Of a DNA stretch of 64,000 nt, positions 1-8,049 are shown one piece after another (within the stretch, counting starts at the first letter, position 1; each line of letters begins with the position of its first letter). Below the pieces are notes generated by a model. It saw nothing but the letters and a program-made list of their open reading frames with translations. It made no database searches and was not told the DNA's origin. The position numbers and the translations under genes were made by a program. The stretch spans positions 871,153 through 935,152 of the forward strand of contig JAMPHO010000001.1 of the NCBI GenBank assembly GCA_023663385.1. The letters run 5' to 3'. Origin of the DNA: Alistipes timonensis (GTDB lineage: Bacteria > Bacteroidota > Bacteroidia > Bacteroidales > Muribaculaceae).

Positions 1-240
1 CTAAAGGTTATGGAAGTCGCTCCGGGAACGACTATATCCTATGGCGAACTCGCGCTCCGGGTTGGTTGCCCCGGTGGCGCCCGCGCCGTCGCTCGTGCAT
101 TGGCGTCAAACCGGCTCGCCTTGATTGTGCCATGCCACAGAGTCGTCCATTCCAATGGTTCGCCGGGTGGCTATAAATGGGGCGCGGAAAGGAAAAAGGC
201 GCTTCTTGAGTTTGAGAAAAAACATTTTGGAAGGAAATGA
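1..240 (+). CDS. Methylated-DNA--protein-cysteine S-methyltransferase, C-terminal part
   Basis: The reading frame is open from base 1, so the gene begins before the window and only about 79 codons are seen. The visible part carries the active-site motif PCHRV followed by a GGYKWG-type segment, which defines the DNA-binding catalytic domain of O6-alkylguanine-DNA alkyltransferases (Ogt/AGT). These proteins repair O6-methylguanine by transferring the alkyl group irreversibly to the cysteine of PCHR. The stretch GTTISYGELA is the usual helix start in this family. The ATG at 10 lies inside the conserved domain and is not the start. Whether an Ada-type regulatory domain precedes it cannot be seen. 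Confidence 0.93.
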   Translation, partial: LKVMEVAPGTTISYGELALRVGCPGGARAVARALASNRLALIVPCHRVVHSNGSPGGYKWGAERKKALLEFEKKHFGRK

Positions 241-255
241 TTCCTGTTTTTTCGC

Positions 256-263
256 TACCTTTG
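256..263 (+). promoter_or_regulatory. Bacteroidota -7 promoter box upstream of holB
   Basis: TACCTTTG matches the Bacteroidota sigma-ABfr -7 consensus TAnnTTTG. It lies 53 bases before the holB start, just after the alkyltransferase stop. No TTTG is seen at the usual -33 spacing, so only one half of the promoter is supported. Confidence 0.5.
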
Positions 264-316
264 TAGTAGAAACCGCCTGAGCCGTTTCGGGCGGTTCCAA
301 ATGATTAGAACCGCTT

Positions 317-1438
317 ATGAGATTCTCTGATGTCCTGGCCCATGAAGGCGTGAAAGAACGGCTGCGAGCCCTGGTTGACAACGGACGTCTCCCCCACGCG
401 TTGTTGCTGGAGGGGCCTCCTGGGGTCGGCAAGTTCGCCATGGCGCGCGCGCTGGCCCAATATATTCACTGCGAGAACCGCGCCGGAGGTGATTCCTGCG
501 GCGTGTGTCCGGCTTGTGTGCAACATTCCACCTTCAACCACGTCGACCTCGTACACTCGTTCCCGGTGCTCAAAAACGGCAAGAGTCAGGCCGTTTCCGA
601 CGATTACATTGTTGAGTTCCGCGATTTTATGACCACCTCGCCCTATATGAATTTCGAGGAATGGCAGAAAGCGCTTGGCAATATCAACGGCCAGCCCCAG
701 ATGTACGTCGAGGAGAGTCAGGACATACTGCGCAAACTCGCTTTTACCGCCCGTGCCTCGGATACCAAAATCGTGCTTATGTGGCTCCCGGAGAAGATGA
801 ACGTGCAGTGCGCCAACAAGATGCTGAAACTCATAGAGGAACCGCTCCCGGGCACGGCGCTGATTTTCGTCAGCAACAACCCCAGGGAAATACTGCCTAC
901 CATATACTCGCGTCTGCAACGCGTTGAGATGCGGCGGCTTCCCGACGACACCGTGGCCGCCCACCTCGCTGCGACGCTCGGGCTGACGGATGCCGACGCC
1001 CGCTCCGTGGCCCACGTCGCCCAGGGTAGCATCCTCGCTGCCGAGAAGGAAGCCAGGATGAGCAAAGAGACCGAGCAGTTTCTTGAGTTCTTCACCCGGT
1101 TGATGCGTCTTGCCTACCAGCGCAAAATCGGGCTGTTGAAAATCTGGGCCAACGAGGTGGCCGGCTTAGGACGCGAGCAGGAAGGGCGTTTCCTTGAGTA
1201 CTGCCAGCGCATGGTTAGGGAAAACTTTATACTGAACTTGCGCGTGCCCTCGCTCAACTACCTCAATATGGCCGAAAGCCAGTTCTCCTCGCGTTTCTCC
1301 CCCTTCATCAATGAACGTAACGCCGAGCGGATCATGAGCCAATTCAACCTGGCGCAGACCGACATCGCGGCCAACGGAAACGCAAAAATCATACTGTTCG
1401 ACCTGGCGGTTAAGATGATATTACTCCTCAAGCAATGA
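317..1438 (+). CDS. holB: DNA polymerase III delta-prime-like clamp-loader subunit
   Basis: This 373-residue AAA+ protein resembles clamp-loader subunits of the delta-prime/DnaX type, which open the beta clamp and load it on primed DNA. A Walker A motif GPPGVGK lies near residues 33-39. It is followed by a four-cysteine zinc module (C52, C61, C64, C67). The sensor-1 region reads SRLQ where delta-prime of E. coli and DnaX have SRC, a change I cannot weigh from one sequence. It overlaps the next gene by four bases (ATGA), so the two are probably translated together. DnaX is the main alternative, but the length and the lack of a long C-terminal tail favour delta-prime. Confidence 0.85.
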   Translation: MRFSDVLAHEGVKERLRALVDNGRLPHALLLEGPPGVGKFAMARALAQYIHCENRAGGDSCGVCPACVQHSTFNHVDLVHSFPVLKNGKSQAVSDDYIVEFRDFMTTSPYMNFEEWQKALGNINGQPQMYVEESQDILRKLAFTARASDTKIVLMWLPEKMNVQCANKMLKLIEEPLPGTALIFVSNNPREILPTIYSRLQRVEMRRLPDDTVAAHLAATLGLTDADARSVAHVAQGSILAAEKEARMSKETEQFLEFFTRLMRLAYQRKIGLLKIWANEVAGLGREQEGRFLEYCQRMVRENFILNLRVPSLNYLNMAESQFSSRFSPFINERNAERIMSQFNLAQTDIAANGNAKIILFDLAVKMILLLKQ

Positions 1439-4400
1439 ACCACACCCAACCCGACCATAAAGCGTCCAGACCGGAGCCGTTCCTCAAAGCGATAGCGCGG
1501 GCATACAGCTCCGTGCCTCAGGAGGAGCTGCTTGACTACTGTTTCGTGTTCCCCAACAAGCGATCGGCCACGTTCTTCTCGCACTATCTCGCCGGGTTCC
1601 AGCGCCGCCAGTCGCCTACCTCGATCCAGCCGGAGGCCACTACCATTACAGACTTCGTAGAGAGCCTCACCCCGGGCATACAGGCCGAGCGTATGGAGCA
1701 GGTGTTGCTGCTCTACCGTGCTTACTGCCGGGTATTGGAGGGGCGACAGCGCGACGTGCCTCATGGCATGACGCCTGAAGAAATCGCATCCGAAATCGAC
1801 ATAAACCGCTTCGTTTACTGGGCCGATGTGCTCCTTTCCGATTTCAGCGATGTCGATATGTACCTCGCCGATCCGAAAGAGCTTTTCCGCAACGTTGAGC
1901 AGTTGAAGGAGATTTCGTCAAACTACCTGCAGCCGGAAGACTGGAAGGCGGCGGAGCGTTTTTTCAACGTCGGAAAGTCATCGCAGCGCCATGTCGCCGA
2001 GTTTTGGAACCATATCGTGCATGACGGCGCCGACGGCACCCGTTCGAAGGCCGTCAGTGGATTCGTGCGTATATGGCAGGTTATGGACCTCGTCTACCGC
2101 GAGTTCCACAACGAGCTTGACAGCCGCGGACTTCGCACCTCCTCGATGGCCTATACCGCCGCTATGAAGTATCTTGAGGAAGCCCGGAGCGAAGATCTGC
2201 CGAGGTCGAGGTATATATTCGTAGGCTTCACAATGCTGTCGAAAGTCGAGGAGCGCCTGTTCGCCATACTTCGCGATATGTGCGGGGCCGACGGCGAGCC
2301 GATGGCTGACTTCTACTGGGATATTTCCTCTCCGGTGTTCCGCGACAAAGATAATTCGGCGGCCGGATTCATGAGCCGCTATGCCAGGGAGTTTCCTTCG
2401 ATGTATCCCTGCGTAGAGCGTCTTGAGGGCTTTCCCGAAATCCATATCATAGGGGTGCCATCGCGTGCGGCGCAGGCTCAGATAGCCGGACAGCTCGTCG
2501 CGGCCGAGCACCCGCTCGACATAGAGGAGGATCCGCTGCGTGCAGCCGACGCTCTGCGGCGCACGGCGGTCATACTGCCTGATGAAAAGCTCGTGCTCCC
2601 GATCGTGTCGGCTATTCCGGCCCAGATCAAGCCGCTGAACATCACCATGGGCTACAAGCTGAGGAACTCGCCAGTTTGGGGACTGACGCGCGCCATCGTG
2701 AGCCTGCAACTGCGGTGTCGCAAAGAGCGCGACGGATACGCGTTTTTCAACGAGGATGTCCGCCGCGTACTCTCCCACCCCATACTCCGCGACAGTCTCG
2801 CGGAGACTTGTTCCCTGGCCATGCGGCATATCAACGAGTCGCACCTGATTATGATACGCGCCTCGCTCTTCGCCCAGCCGGAATTCGCGGCGCTGGCCCC
2901 CATATTCACCCCTGTCGCTTCCGGCGCCGCGACCGACGAGGTTTTCGCTTATCTGCGGCAGCTGCTGGAATGGCTTGACGGCCTTATTGTTGAAAAACTC
3001 AACATCGAGCCTGAAGAGCGTCTGCTTGAGGTCGAGGAGTACGACGATGACGGCGCGTTGATTGGCCGCGAGGTTCGGGGCAGCGTCAACCGTCTTGTCG
3101 ACCGTGTCCTTCTGCGGCGCTATGCCGAGGCTTCTGACCATTTGCGCGAACTCGCCGCCGAGTATCTCGACGCCGGCAAGACGCAGCTGGTGCCCTCCAC
3201 GGTTTTCTCCCTCGTGGAGCGCCTCATATCCGGCGAGACCGTCAACTTCGAGGGGCGCCCTCTCCGCGGCTTGCAGATTATGGGTATGCTTGAAGCCCGT
3301 TCGCTCGATTTCGACACGGTGGTTTTGCCCTCGATGAACGAGAAGATATTTCCTCGCACGAGGTTCCAGCCGTCATTCATCCCCGAGCAGCTTCGGCGAG
3401 CCTACGGCCTTTCGACCATCGAGCACCAGGAAGGGATTTTTGCGTACTACTTTTACCGCCTCATTTCCAGGGCGCGAAAGGTATTCCTTCTTTACGACAC
3501 GCGTCCGGGCAGCCGGGGCGGCGGTCAGATGTCGCGCTATCTCCATCAGCTGCAAAGGGTTTACCGGCCGGAAGGACTCACGCGTGACCTTATTCCCTTC
3601 AACATACCGTCGCCCGACGACACGATGCTCGCCCAGCGCAAAACGCCCGAGATTATGGAGAAAATGGAGCGTTTCCGCTCCGAGGAGAACCCGCTATACC
3701 TCTCACCCTCGTCGGTAAACACTTACATCGACTGCCCGATGAAGTTTTACCTCGCCTACATAGCCGACTACAAAGAGGAGCGCGAGGTGCTCGACTGGCT
3801 TGACGAGGGAACCTACGGCACCATCGTTCACGAGGCTATCCAAAAGCTTTACGACAACCGTCTGAAACATCCGGGCGGCGAGCGCGTCGACGAAGCCGCC
3901 CTTACAGCCATGAGCGAGGATAAGGCGGCGATAAGGCGGGAGGTGACACGGGCTTTCAACCGACATTACCTGCTGCTCGGTGAAGACAATGACACGCCGC
4001 TCCCTCCCGGCAGCGCGATGATGGGACGCATGATCGAGCGGCAGATTTCCGACCTTTTCAGAATAGAGAAAGGGTTCGGCCCATTCACATATATCGCGGG
4101 TGAATTACCCTACAAGAGGCATCTGAAATTTGTCGGAACCCCTGACGGTGATTCTCCCGACGCCGATCCGCGCGCCTTTTCGGTGAACATGAATTGTAAA
4201 ATCGACCGCGTCGACCGTCTCGACAATGGCTCGCTTCTGCGCATCGTGGATTACAAGACCGGGGGCGACGACCTCGACATAACTTCGGTCAAGGAAATCT
4301 TCGATCAGCCCAAATCGCCTCAGGGCACCCGCAAAAAGGCGATTTTACAGCTGATGATTTACTGCCAGGCGTATGCCGATCTGAGCGGAATCGACGAGCC

Positions 4401-4665
4401 TATGCAGCCCATGATATACCAGATTCGCAAACTGCTTGAGTCCGGGCTACGGCCTGTAAAGGTTTCGAAAAAAGTAGGGGATAAAAGTGTCAGGGAGGAG
4501 CTCGCCGATTACCGCGACCTTCTGGAAGCGGTGAATGACCGACTGATCGGAGTGTTTGAGGAAATGTTCGATCCCGCTGTTCCCTTCCGCTGTGCTGAGA
4601 AAGAAGAGTGCGTCTACTGCAAATTCACCTCCGTATGCGGTAAAATGGAGAAAGAGTTCAAGTAA
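1435..4665 (+). CDS. AddB-like PD-(D/E)XK nuclease with Fe-S cluster motif
   Basis: A 1076-residue protein of the AddB / exonuclease V type. The long N-terminal part is helicase-like. The C-terminal part carries a nuclease domain with SPSSVNTYIDCP (C767), GTIVHEAI and IVDYKTGG (D939, K941), the D-x-K core of PD-(D/E)XK enzymes. The protein ends with C1059-x2-C1062-x5-C1068, which together with C767 forms the four-cysteine set that holds a 4Fe-4S cluster in AddB. Its expected role is double-strand-break end processing with an AddA helicase-nuclease. No AddA-like gene is visible in this window. It overlaps holB by four bases and hemW by one. Confidence 0.82.
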   Translation: MNHTQPDHKASRPEPFLKAIARAYSSVPQEELLDYCFVFPNKRSATFFSHYLAGFQRRQSPTSIQPEATTITDFVESLTPGIQAERMEQVLLLYRAYCRVLEGRQRDVPHGMTPEEIASEIDINRFVYWADVLLSDFSDVDMYLADPKELFRNVEQLKEISSNYLQPEDWKAAERFFNVGKSSQRHVAEFWNHIVHDGADGTRSKAVSGFVRIWQVMDLVYREFHNELDSRGLRTSSMAYTAAMKYLEEARSEDLPRSRYIFVGFTMLSKVEERLFAILRDMCGADGEPMADFYWDISSPVFRDKDNSAAGFMSRYAREFPSMYPCVERLEGFPEIHIIGVPSRAAQAQIAGQLVAAEHPLDIEEDPLRAADALRRTAVILPDEKLVLPIVSAIPAQIKPLNITMGYKLRNSPVWGLTRAIVSLQLRCRKERDGYAFFNEDVRRVLSHPILRDSLAETCSLAMRHINESHLIMIRASLFAQPEFAALAPIFTPVASGAATDEVFAYLRQLLEWLDGLIVEKLNIEPEERLLEVEEYDDDGALIGREVRGSVNRLVDRVLLRRYAEASDHLRELAAEYLDAGKTQLVPSTVFSLVERLISGETVNFEGRPLRGLQIMGMLEARSLDFDTVVLPSMNEKIFPRTRFQPSFIPEQLRRAYGLSTIEHQEGIFAYYFYRLISRARKVFLLYDTRPGSRGGGQMSRYLHQLQRVYRPEGLTRDLIPFNIPSPDDTMLAQRKTPEIMEKMERFRSEENPLYLSPSSVNTYIDCPMKFYLAYIADYKEEREVLDWLDEGTYGTIVHEAIQKLYDNRLKHPGGERVDEAALTAMSEDKAAIRREVTRAFNRHYLLLGEDNDTPLPPGSAMMGRMIERQISDLFRIEKGFGPFTYIAGELPYKRHLKFVGTPDGDSPDADPRAFSVNMNCKIDRVDRLDNGSLLRIVDYKTGGDDLDITSVKEIFDQPKSPQGTRKKAILQLMIYCQAYADLSGIDEPMQPMIYQIRKLLESGLRPVKVSKKVGDKSVREELADYRDLLEAVNDRLIGVFEEMFDPAVPFRCAEKEECVYCKFTSVCGKMEKEFK

Positions 4666-5798
4666 TGGCCGGACTGTACATACATATCCCGTTTTGCCAC
4701 GGAAAGTGCGCCTATTGCGATTTCTACTCCCTGGGGGCTCCTGTGGAGCCGTTGATGCGGAGGTATGTCGCCGCGTTGGCCGCGGAGTGGCGATGCCGCC
4801 GCACGGAACTTGCCGGCGAAAAAGTCACCACACTTTATATCGGCGGGGGCACCCCCTCGGCACTCCCGCTCCATATGCTCGCCGACATTGTAAACACTCT
4901 TTTTTCTGAAGGAGTCAACACTGCCGGATTGACCGAATTTACCATTGAGGCCAATCCCGAGGATTTGACACCTGAATGGCTCGCTGCTGTCAGGGAGTTA
5001 GGTGTCAACAGGGTTAGTATGGGCGTGCAATCGTTTGACAACGAGTTGCTCGAAGCCGTCAACCGCCGCCACGACGCTGCCCGCGCCGTTAGCGCCCTCG
5101 AACTGCTTTCCCGGTCGGGCATCAACTACAGCGCCGACCTCATATACGGCCTGCCCGGACAGACTCTGGCGCGCTGGCTCGACGATCTCCGAAAGTTGCT
5201 CGACTTCGATCCACCGCATTTCTCGGCATACCTGCTATCTTACGAACCGGGCACGCCGCTGCATGCGAGGCTGTCTCGCGGCGAAGTCAGCGAGGCGTCG
5301 GAGCAACTCGCCGAACAGATGTACTCCGCGCTTTGCGAGGAGAGCGCTTCGCGCGGGTACCGCCATTATGAAATTTCGGCCTTCGCCAAACCAGGCCGCG
5401 AGGCGGTTCACAACAGCGCGTACTGGAATTATACCCCGTATCTCGGTCTCGGATGCGCCGCCCATAGTTTTCTGCCCGATGGGACGCGTAAATTCAATCC
5501 CCCTAATATTATGGCTTACCTGCGCGACATCGAGGGAGGATTGTGTCCAACGGAGACCGACGAGGAAACTGAAAGCGACCGCTTGAACGACTATATAATA
5601 ACCTCTCTTAGAACTGACACCGGGTTGGCGCTTGACTTCTTGCGCGACAGATGGGGCCTCGAAACTTTGCAGTCCGTAAGTCAAGCTGCCAACCCGTTTT
5701 TTCAATCAGGTCATTTGACAATGACTCCCGCCGGATTCCGCATCCCCGAGTGTCACTGGCTTACGGCTGATTCAATCCTGCGGGAACTTATATTTTGA
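4665..5798 (+). CDS. hemW: Radical SAM heme chaperone HemW
   Basis: A 377-residue radical SAM protein. The cluster motif C11-x3-C15-x2-C18 follows the start YIHIPFC, and IGGGTPS is the glycine-rich SAM contact. The HNxxYW motif in HNSAYWNY near residue 250 separates HemW from the coproporphyrinogen oxidase HemN. HemW binds heme and passes it to respiratory enzymes; many genomes mislabel it HemN. The ATG uses the last base of the previous stop codon, indicating co-translation with the AddB-like gene. Confidence 0.9.
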   Translation: MAGLYIHIPFCHGKCAYCDFYSLGAPVEPLMRRYVAALAAEWRCRRTELAGEKVTTLYIGGGTPSALPLHMLADIVNTLFSEGVNTAGLTEFTIEANPEDLTPEWLAAVRELGVNRVSMGVQSFDNELLEAVNRRHDAARAVSALELLSRSGINYSADLIYGLPGQTLARWLDDLRKLLDFDPPHFSAYLLSYEPGTPLHARLSRGEVSEASEQLAEQMYSALCEESASRGYRHYEISAFAKPGREAVHNSAYWNYTPYLGLGCAAHSFLPDGTRKFNPPNIMAYLRDIEGGLCPTETDEETESDRLNDYIITSLRTDTGLALDFLRDRWGLETLQSVSQAANPFFQSGHLTMTPAGFRIPECHWLTADSILRELIF

Positions 5799-5805
5799 AG
5801 ATGAT

Positions 5806-7239
5806 ATGAATATTGATGAACTTTATATAAGCCATTTCAATAAACCTCCGAAAGAAATACAGAAGTTGCCGGGAGCGGGTTCCAGTCGACGATATTATCG
5901 GTTGATTGCCGACGACGGTACCACGGTTATAGGCACCGAAGGTGATGACGCGGCTGAGAACCGGACATTCCGCGATCTCAGCCAGCATTTCGCCTCGAAA
6001 GGTTTGCCGGTCCCCTCGGTGTTGGCCATATCACCCGACAGCGATTGTTATCTGCAATCGGACCTTGGCGACAAATCTTTGTTCGACGCTATTGCTGACG
6101 GGCGCTCCTCGGGGTATTTCTCGCCGGAGGAAACCGCTTTGCTCTCCGAGGCCGTTCGGATGCTCGCCCGCATTCAAATCGAGGGTGGCAGAGATATGGA
6201 TTTCTCAATCTGCTCGCCGTACGAGGCAATGGACCGCCGTATGGTTGATTGGGACCTGAACTATTTCAAATACTGCTTCCTCAAGCCCGCCCTTGGAGAG
6301 ATTGACGATGCCAGGCTACAGGATGAGTTCGATATGATTAGGGAGCGCCTGCTCGAAGGTGAATCCTCCTGGCACGCGTTCATGGCACGCGATTTCCAGA
6401 GCCGCAATATAATGGTTACTGACGAGGGGCTGAAGCTCATTGATTTCCAGGGGGGCCGTAGGGGGCCGCTCGCCTATGACCTGGTGTCGTTGCTGTGGCA
6501 GGCTAAGGCCAAAATACCGCGGGATATAAGGTGGTCCCTAATTGACGTTTATATAAATGAGGCGAACGCGCTCGGTGCCGGACTTGATCCGGCTGAGTTC
6601 CGCGAGAGTGTGCCGATGTTCGCTCTTTTCCGGGTAATGCAGACGCTCGGTGCCTACGGGTTCCGGGGGCTCGTGCAAGGGAAGCAGCACTTCATTGAGA
6701 GCATACCGCGGGGAGTTGCCAATTTGGTGGAACTCGTAGCGGAGGCTCCCGTATCCCTCCCTTATCTCAAATCCGTTGCCGCGGCTCTCGCGGAGCGATT
6801 CAAGTGTGAGATTCCGGCTCCGGGACTAACAGTTACCGTGGGCAGTTTCTCATATAAAAAAGGGTATCCGGCTGACCCGAGCGGCAACGGAGGAGGGTTC
6901 GTGTTTGACTGTAGGGCGATACACAATCCGGGCCGCTACGAGCAATACCGCCGGCTGACGGGAATGGACGAGCCCGTGCGCCGCTTCCTCGAAGAAGATG
7001 GCGAGGTCCTCACATTCCTTTCGCATGCCGAGCCTCTCGTTGGCGCCTCGGTGGAGCGATACATCAAGCGCGGATTCACAAGTCTGTCGGTATGGTTCGG
7101 CTGCACTGGCGGACAGCATCGCTCGGTTTACTGCGCCGAGGCGATGGCGCGGTTTGTGAACGGGAAGTATGGCGCGAGGGTGCGCCTCATTCACCGTGAG
7201 CAGGGTGTTGAAAAACTTTTTGAACCGATTGAGCGATGA
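5806..7239 (+). CDS. AmgK-like sugar kinase fused to a RapZ C-terminal domain
   Basis: This 477-residue protein has two parts. Residues 1 to about 320 form an aminoglycoside-phosphotransferase-type kinase like AmgK, which phosphorylates N-acetylmuramic acid on its anomeric carbon. The catalytic loop reads ARDFQSRN (D196, N201), followed by the metal-binding DFQ at 213-215. The first His of the usual HxDxxxxN loop is Ala here. Residues from about 340 to the end match the C-terminal domain of RapZ, with FVFDCRAIHNPG and the hallmark GCTGGQHRS (432-440). The nucleotide-binding N-terminal half of RapZ is absent. In RapZ that C-terminal domain binds glucosamine-6-phosphate and small RNA. The gene overlaps murU by four bases, which supports a joint role in muramic acid salvage. 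Confidence 0.82.
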   Translation: MNIDELYISHFNKPPKEIQKLPGAGSSRRYYRLIADDGTTVIGTEGDDAAENRTFRDLSQHFASKGLPVPSVLAISPDSDCYLQSDLGDKSLFDAIADGRSSGYFSPEETALLSEAVRMLARIQIEGGRDMDFSICSPYEAMDRRMVDWDLNYFKYCFLKPALGEIDDARLQDEFDMIRERLLEGESSWHAFMARDFQSRNIMVTDEGLKLIDFQGGRRGPLAYDLVSLLWQAKAKIPRDIRWSLIDVYINEANALGAGLDPAEFRESVPMFALFRVMQTLGAYGFRGLVQGKQHFIESIPRGVANLVELVAEAPVSLPYLKSVAAALAERFKCEIPAPGLTVTVGSFSYKKGYPADPSGNGGGFVFDCRAIHNPGRYEQYRRLTGMDEPVRRFLEEDGEVLTFLSHAEPLVGASVERYIKRGFTSLSVWFGCTGGQHRSVYCAEAMARFVNGKYGARVRLIHREQGVEKLFEPIER

Positions 7240-7985
7240 AAGGAATGATTTTCGCGGCGGGCATCGGATCGCGCCTCCGCCCTTTCACCGACCATCACCC
7301 CAAGGCGCTCGCCCCGGTCGGAGGTAAGCCGATGCTCCGGCGGGTAATTGAGAAATTTACGTCGGCCGGGGTGCGCGAAATCGTGGTCAACATACACCAC
7401 TTCCCCGACCAAATCAAGGAATACCTCCGGGCGAATGACAACTTTGGTGCCGATATAGCCATTTCCGACGAGAGCGACACACTGCTCGACACCGGGGGCG
7501 GTCTGCTGAAAGCCCGGCGCTGGCTCGACGGCGACGAACCCATATTAGTTCACAATGCCGACATCCTTACGGATTTCAGTATCGCTGAGATGGAGGAGTG
7601 CCACTCCCGATCAGGAGCGGCGGCGACACTGCTCGCCTTCCCGCGGGAATCGTCGCGTCAGCTCTATTTCGGCGAGGATGGCTCGCTGCGAGGATGGCAA
7701 AATTTGAAAACTTCGGAACTAAAGCCCGCGGGATTCCGCCCCGAAGCGGATTTCGAGCGGCTCGCTTTCGGAGGTGTCCACATTGTGGAACCGCGGCTGT
7801 TTCCCCTTCTGGAGGACTACTCGGCATCGGTCGGAGTGGTGTTCTCTATAATTCCGTTCTATCTCGCCACGCTCGCTAAGGAGCGGTACAACGAGTTCGC
7901 GCCGAGCGGTAATTTCGCCTGGCACGATATAGGCACCCCGGAGAAACTCGCGGCAGCCGAGGCTATGTTGAAAAGTCGTTCATAA
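7236..7985 (+). CDS. murU: MurU-like N-acetylmuramate-1-phosphate uridylyltransferase
   Basis: A 249-residue sugar-nucleotidyltransferase with the N-terminal signature GIGSRLRPFTDHHPK (GxGxRLxPxTxxxPK), and ILVHNADIL as the metal-binding acidic segment. In Pseudomonas, MurU converts MurNAc-1-phosphate to UDP-MurNAc, bypassing the fosfomycin-sensitive MurA step. Substrate cannot be read from sequence, since glucose-1-phosphate and mannose-1-phosphate enzymes look similar. The four-base overlap with an AmgK-type kinase makes the MurU role the best reading. Confidence 0.78.
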   Translation: MKGMIFAAGIGSRLRPFTDHHPKALAPVGGKPMLRRVIEKFTSAGVREIVVNIHHFPDQIKEYLRANDNFGADIAISDESDTLLDTGGGLLKARRWLDGDEPILVHNADILTDFSIAEMEECHSRSGAAATLLAFPRESSRQLYFGEDGSLRGWQNLKTSELKPAGFRPEADFERLAFGGVHIVEPRLFPLLEDYSASVGVVFSIIPFYLATLAKERYNEFAPSGNFAWHDIGTPEKLAAAEAMLKSRS

Positions 7986-8000
7986 CGACCTCCCGGCAGA

Positions 8001-8032
8001 TTTGCCCGCTTGGCGGTTATGATGTAAATTCG
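8001..8032 (+). promoter_or_regulatory. Bacteroidota-type promoter of dnaB
   Basis: TTTG at 8001-8004 is followed, after 20 bases, by TAAATTCG at 8025-8032. This fits the TTTG-N19-21-TAnnTTTG architecture apart from C for T in the -7 box. The transcript would start near 8037, leaving a leader of only about a dozen bases before the dnaB ATG at 8050. Confidence 0.62.
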
Positions 8033-8049
8033 CGGTATAAGATATAAAG

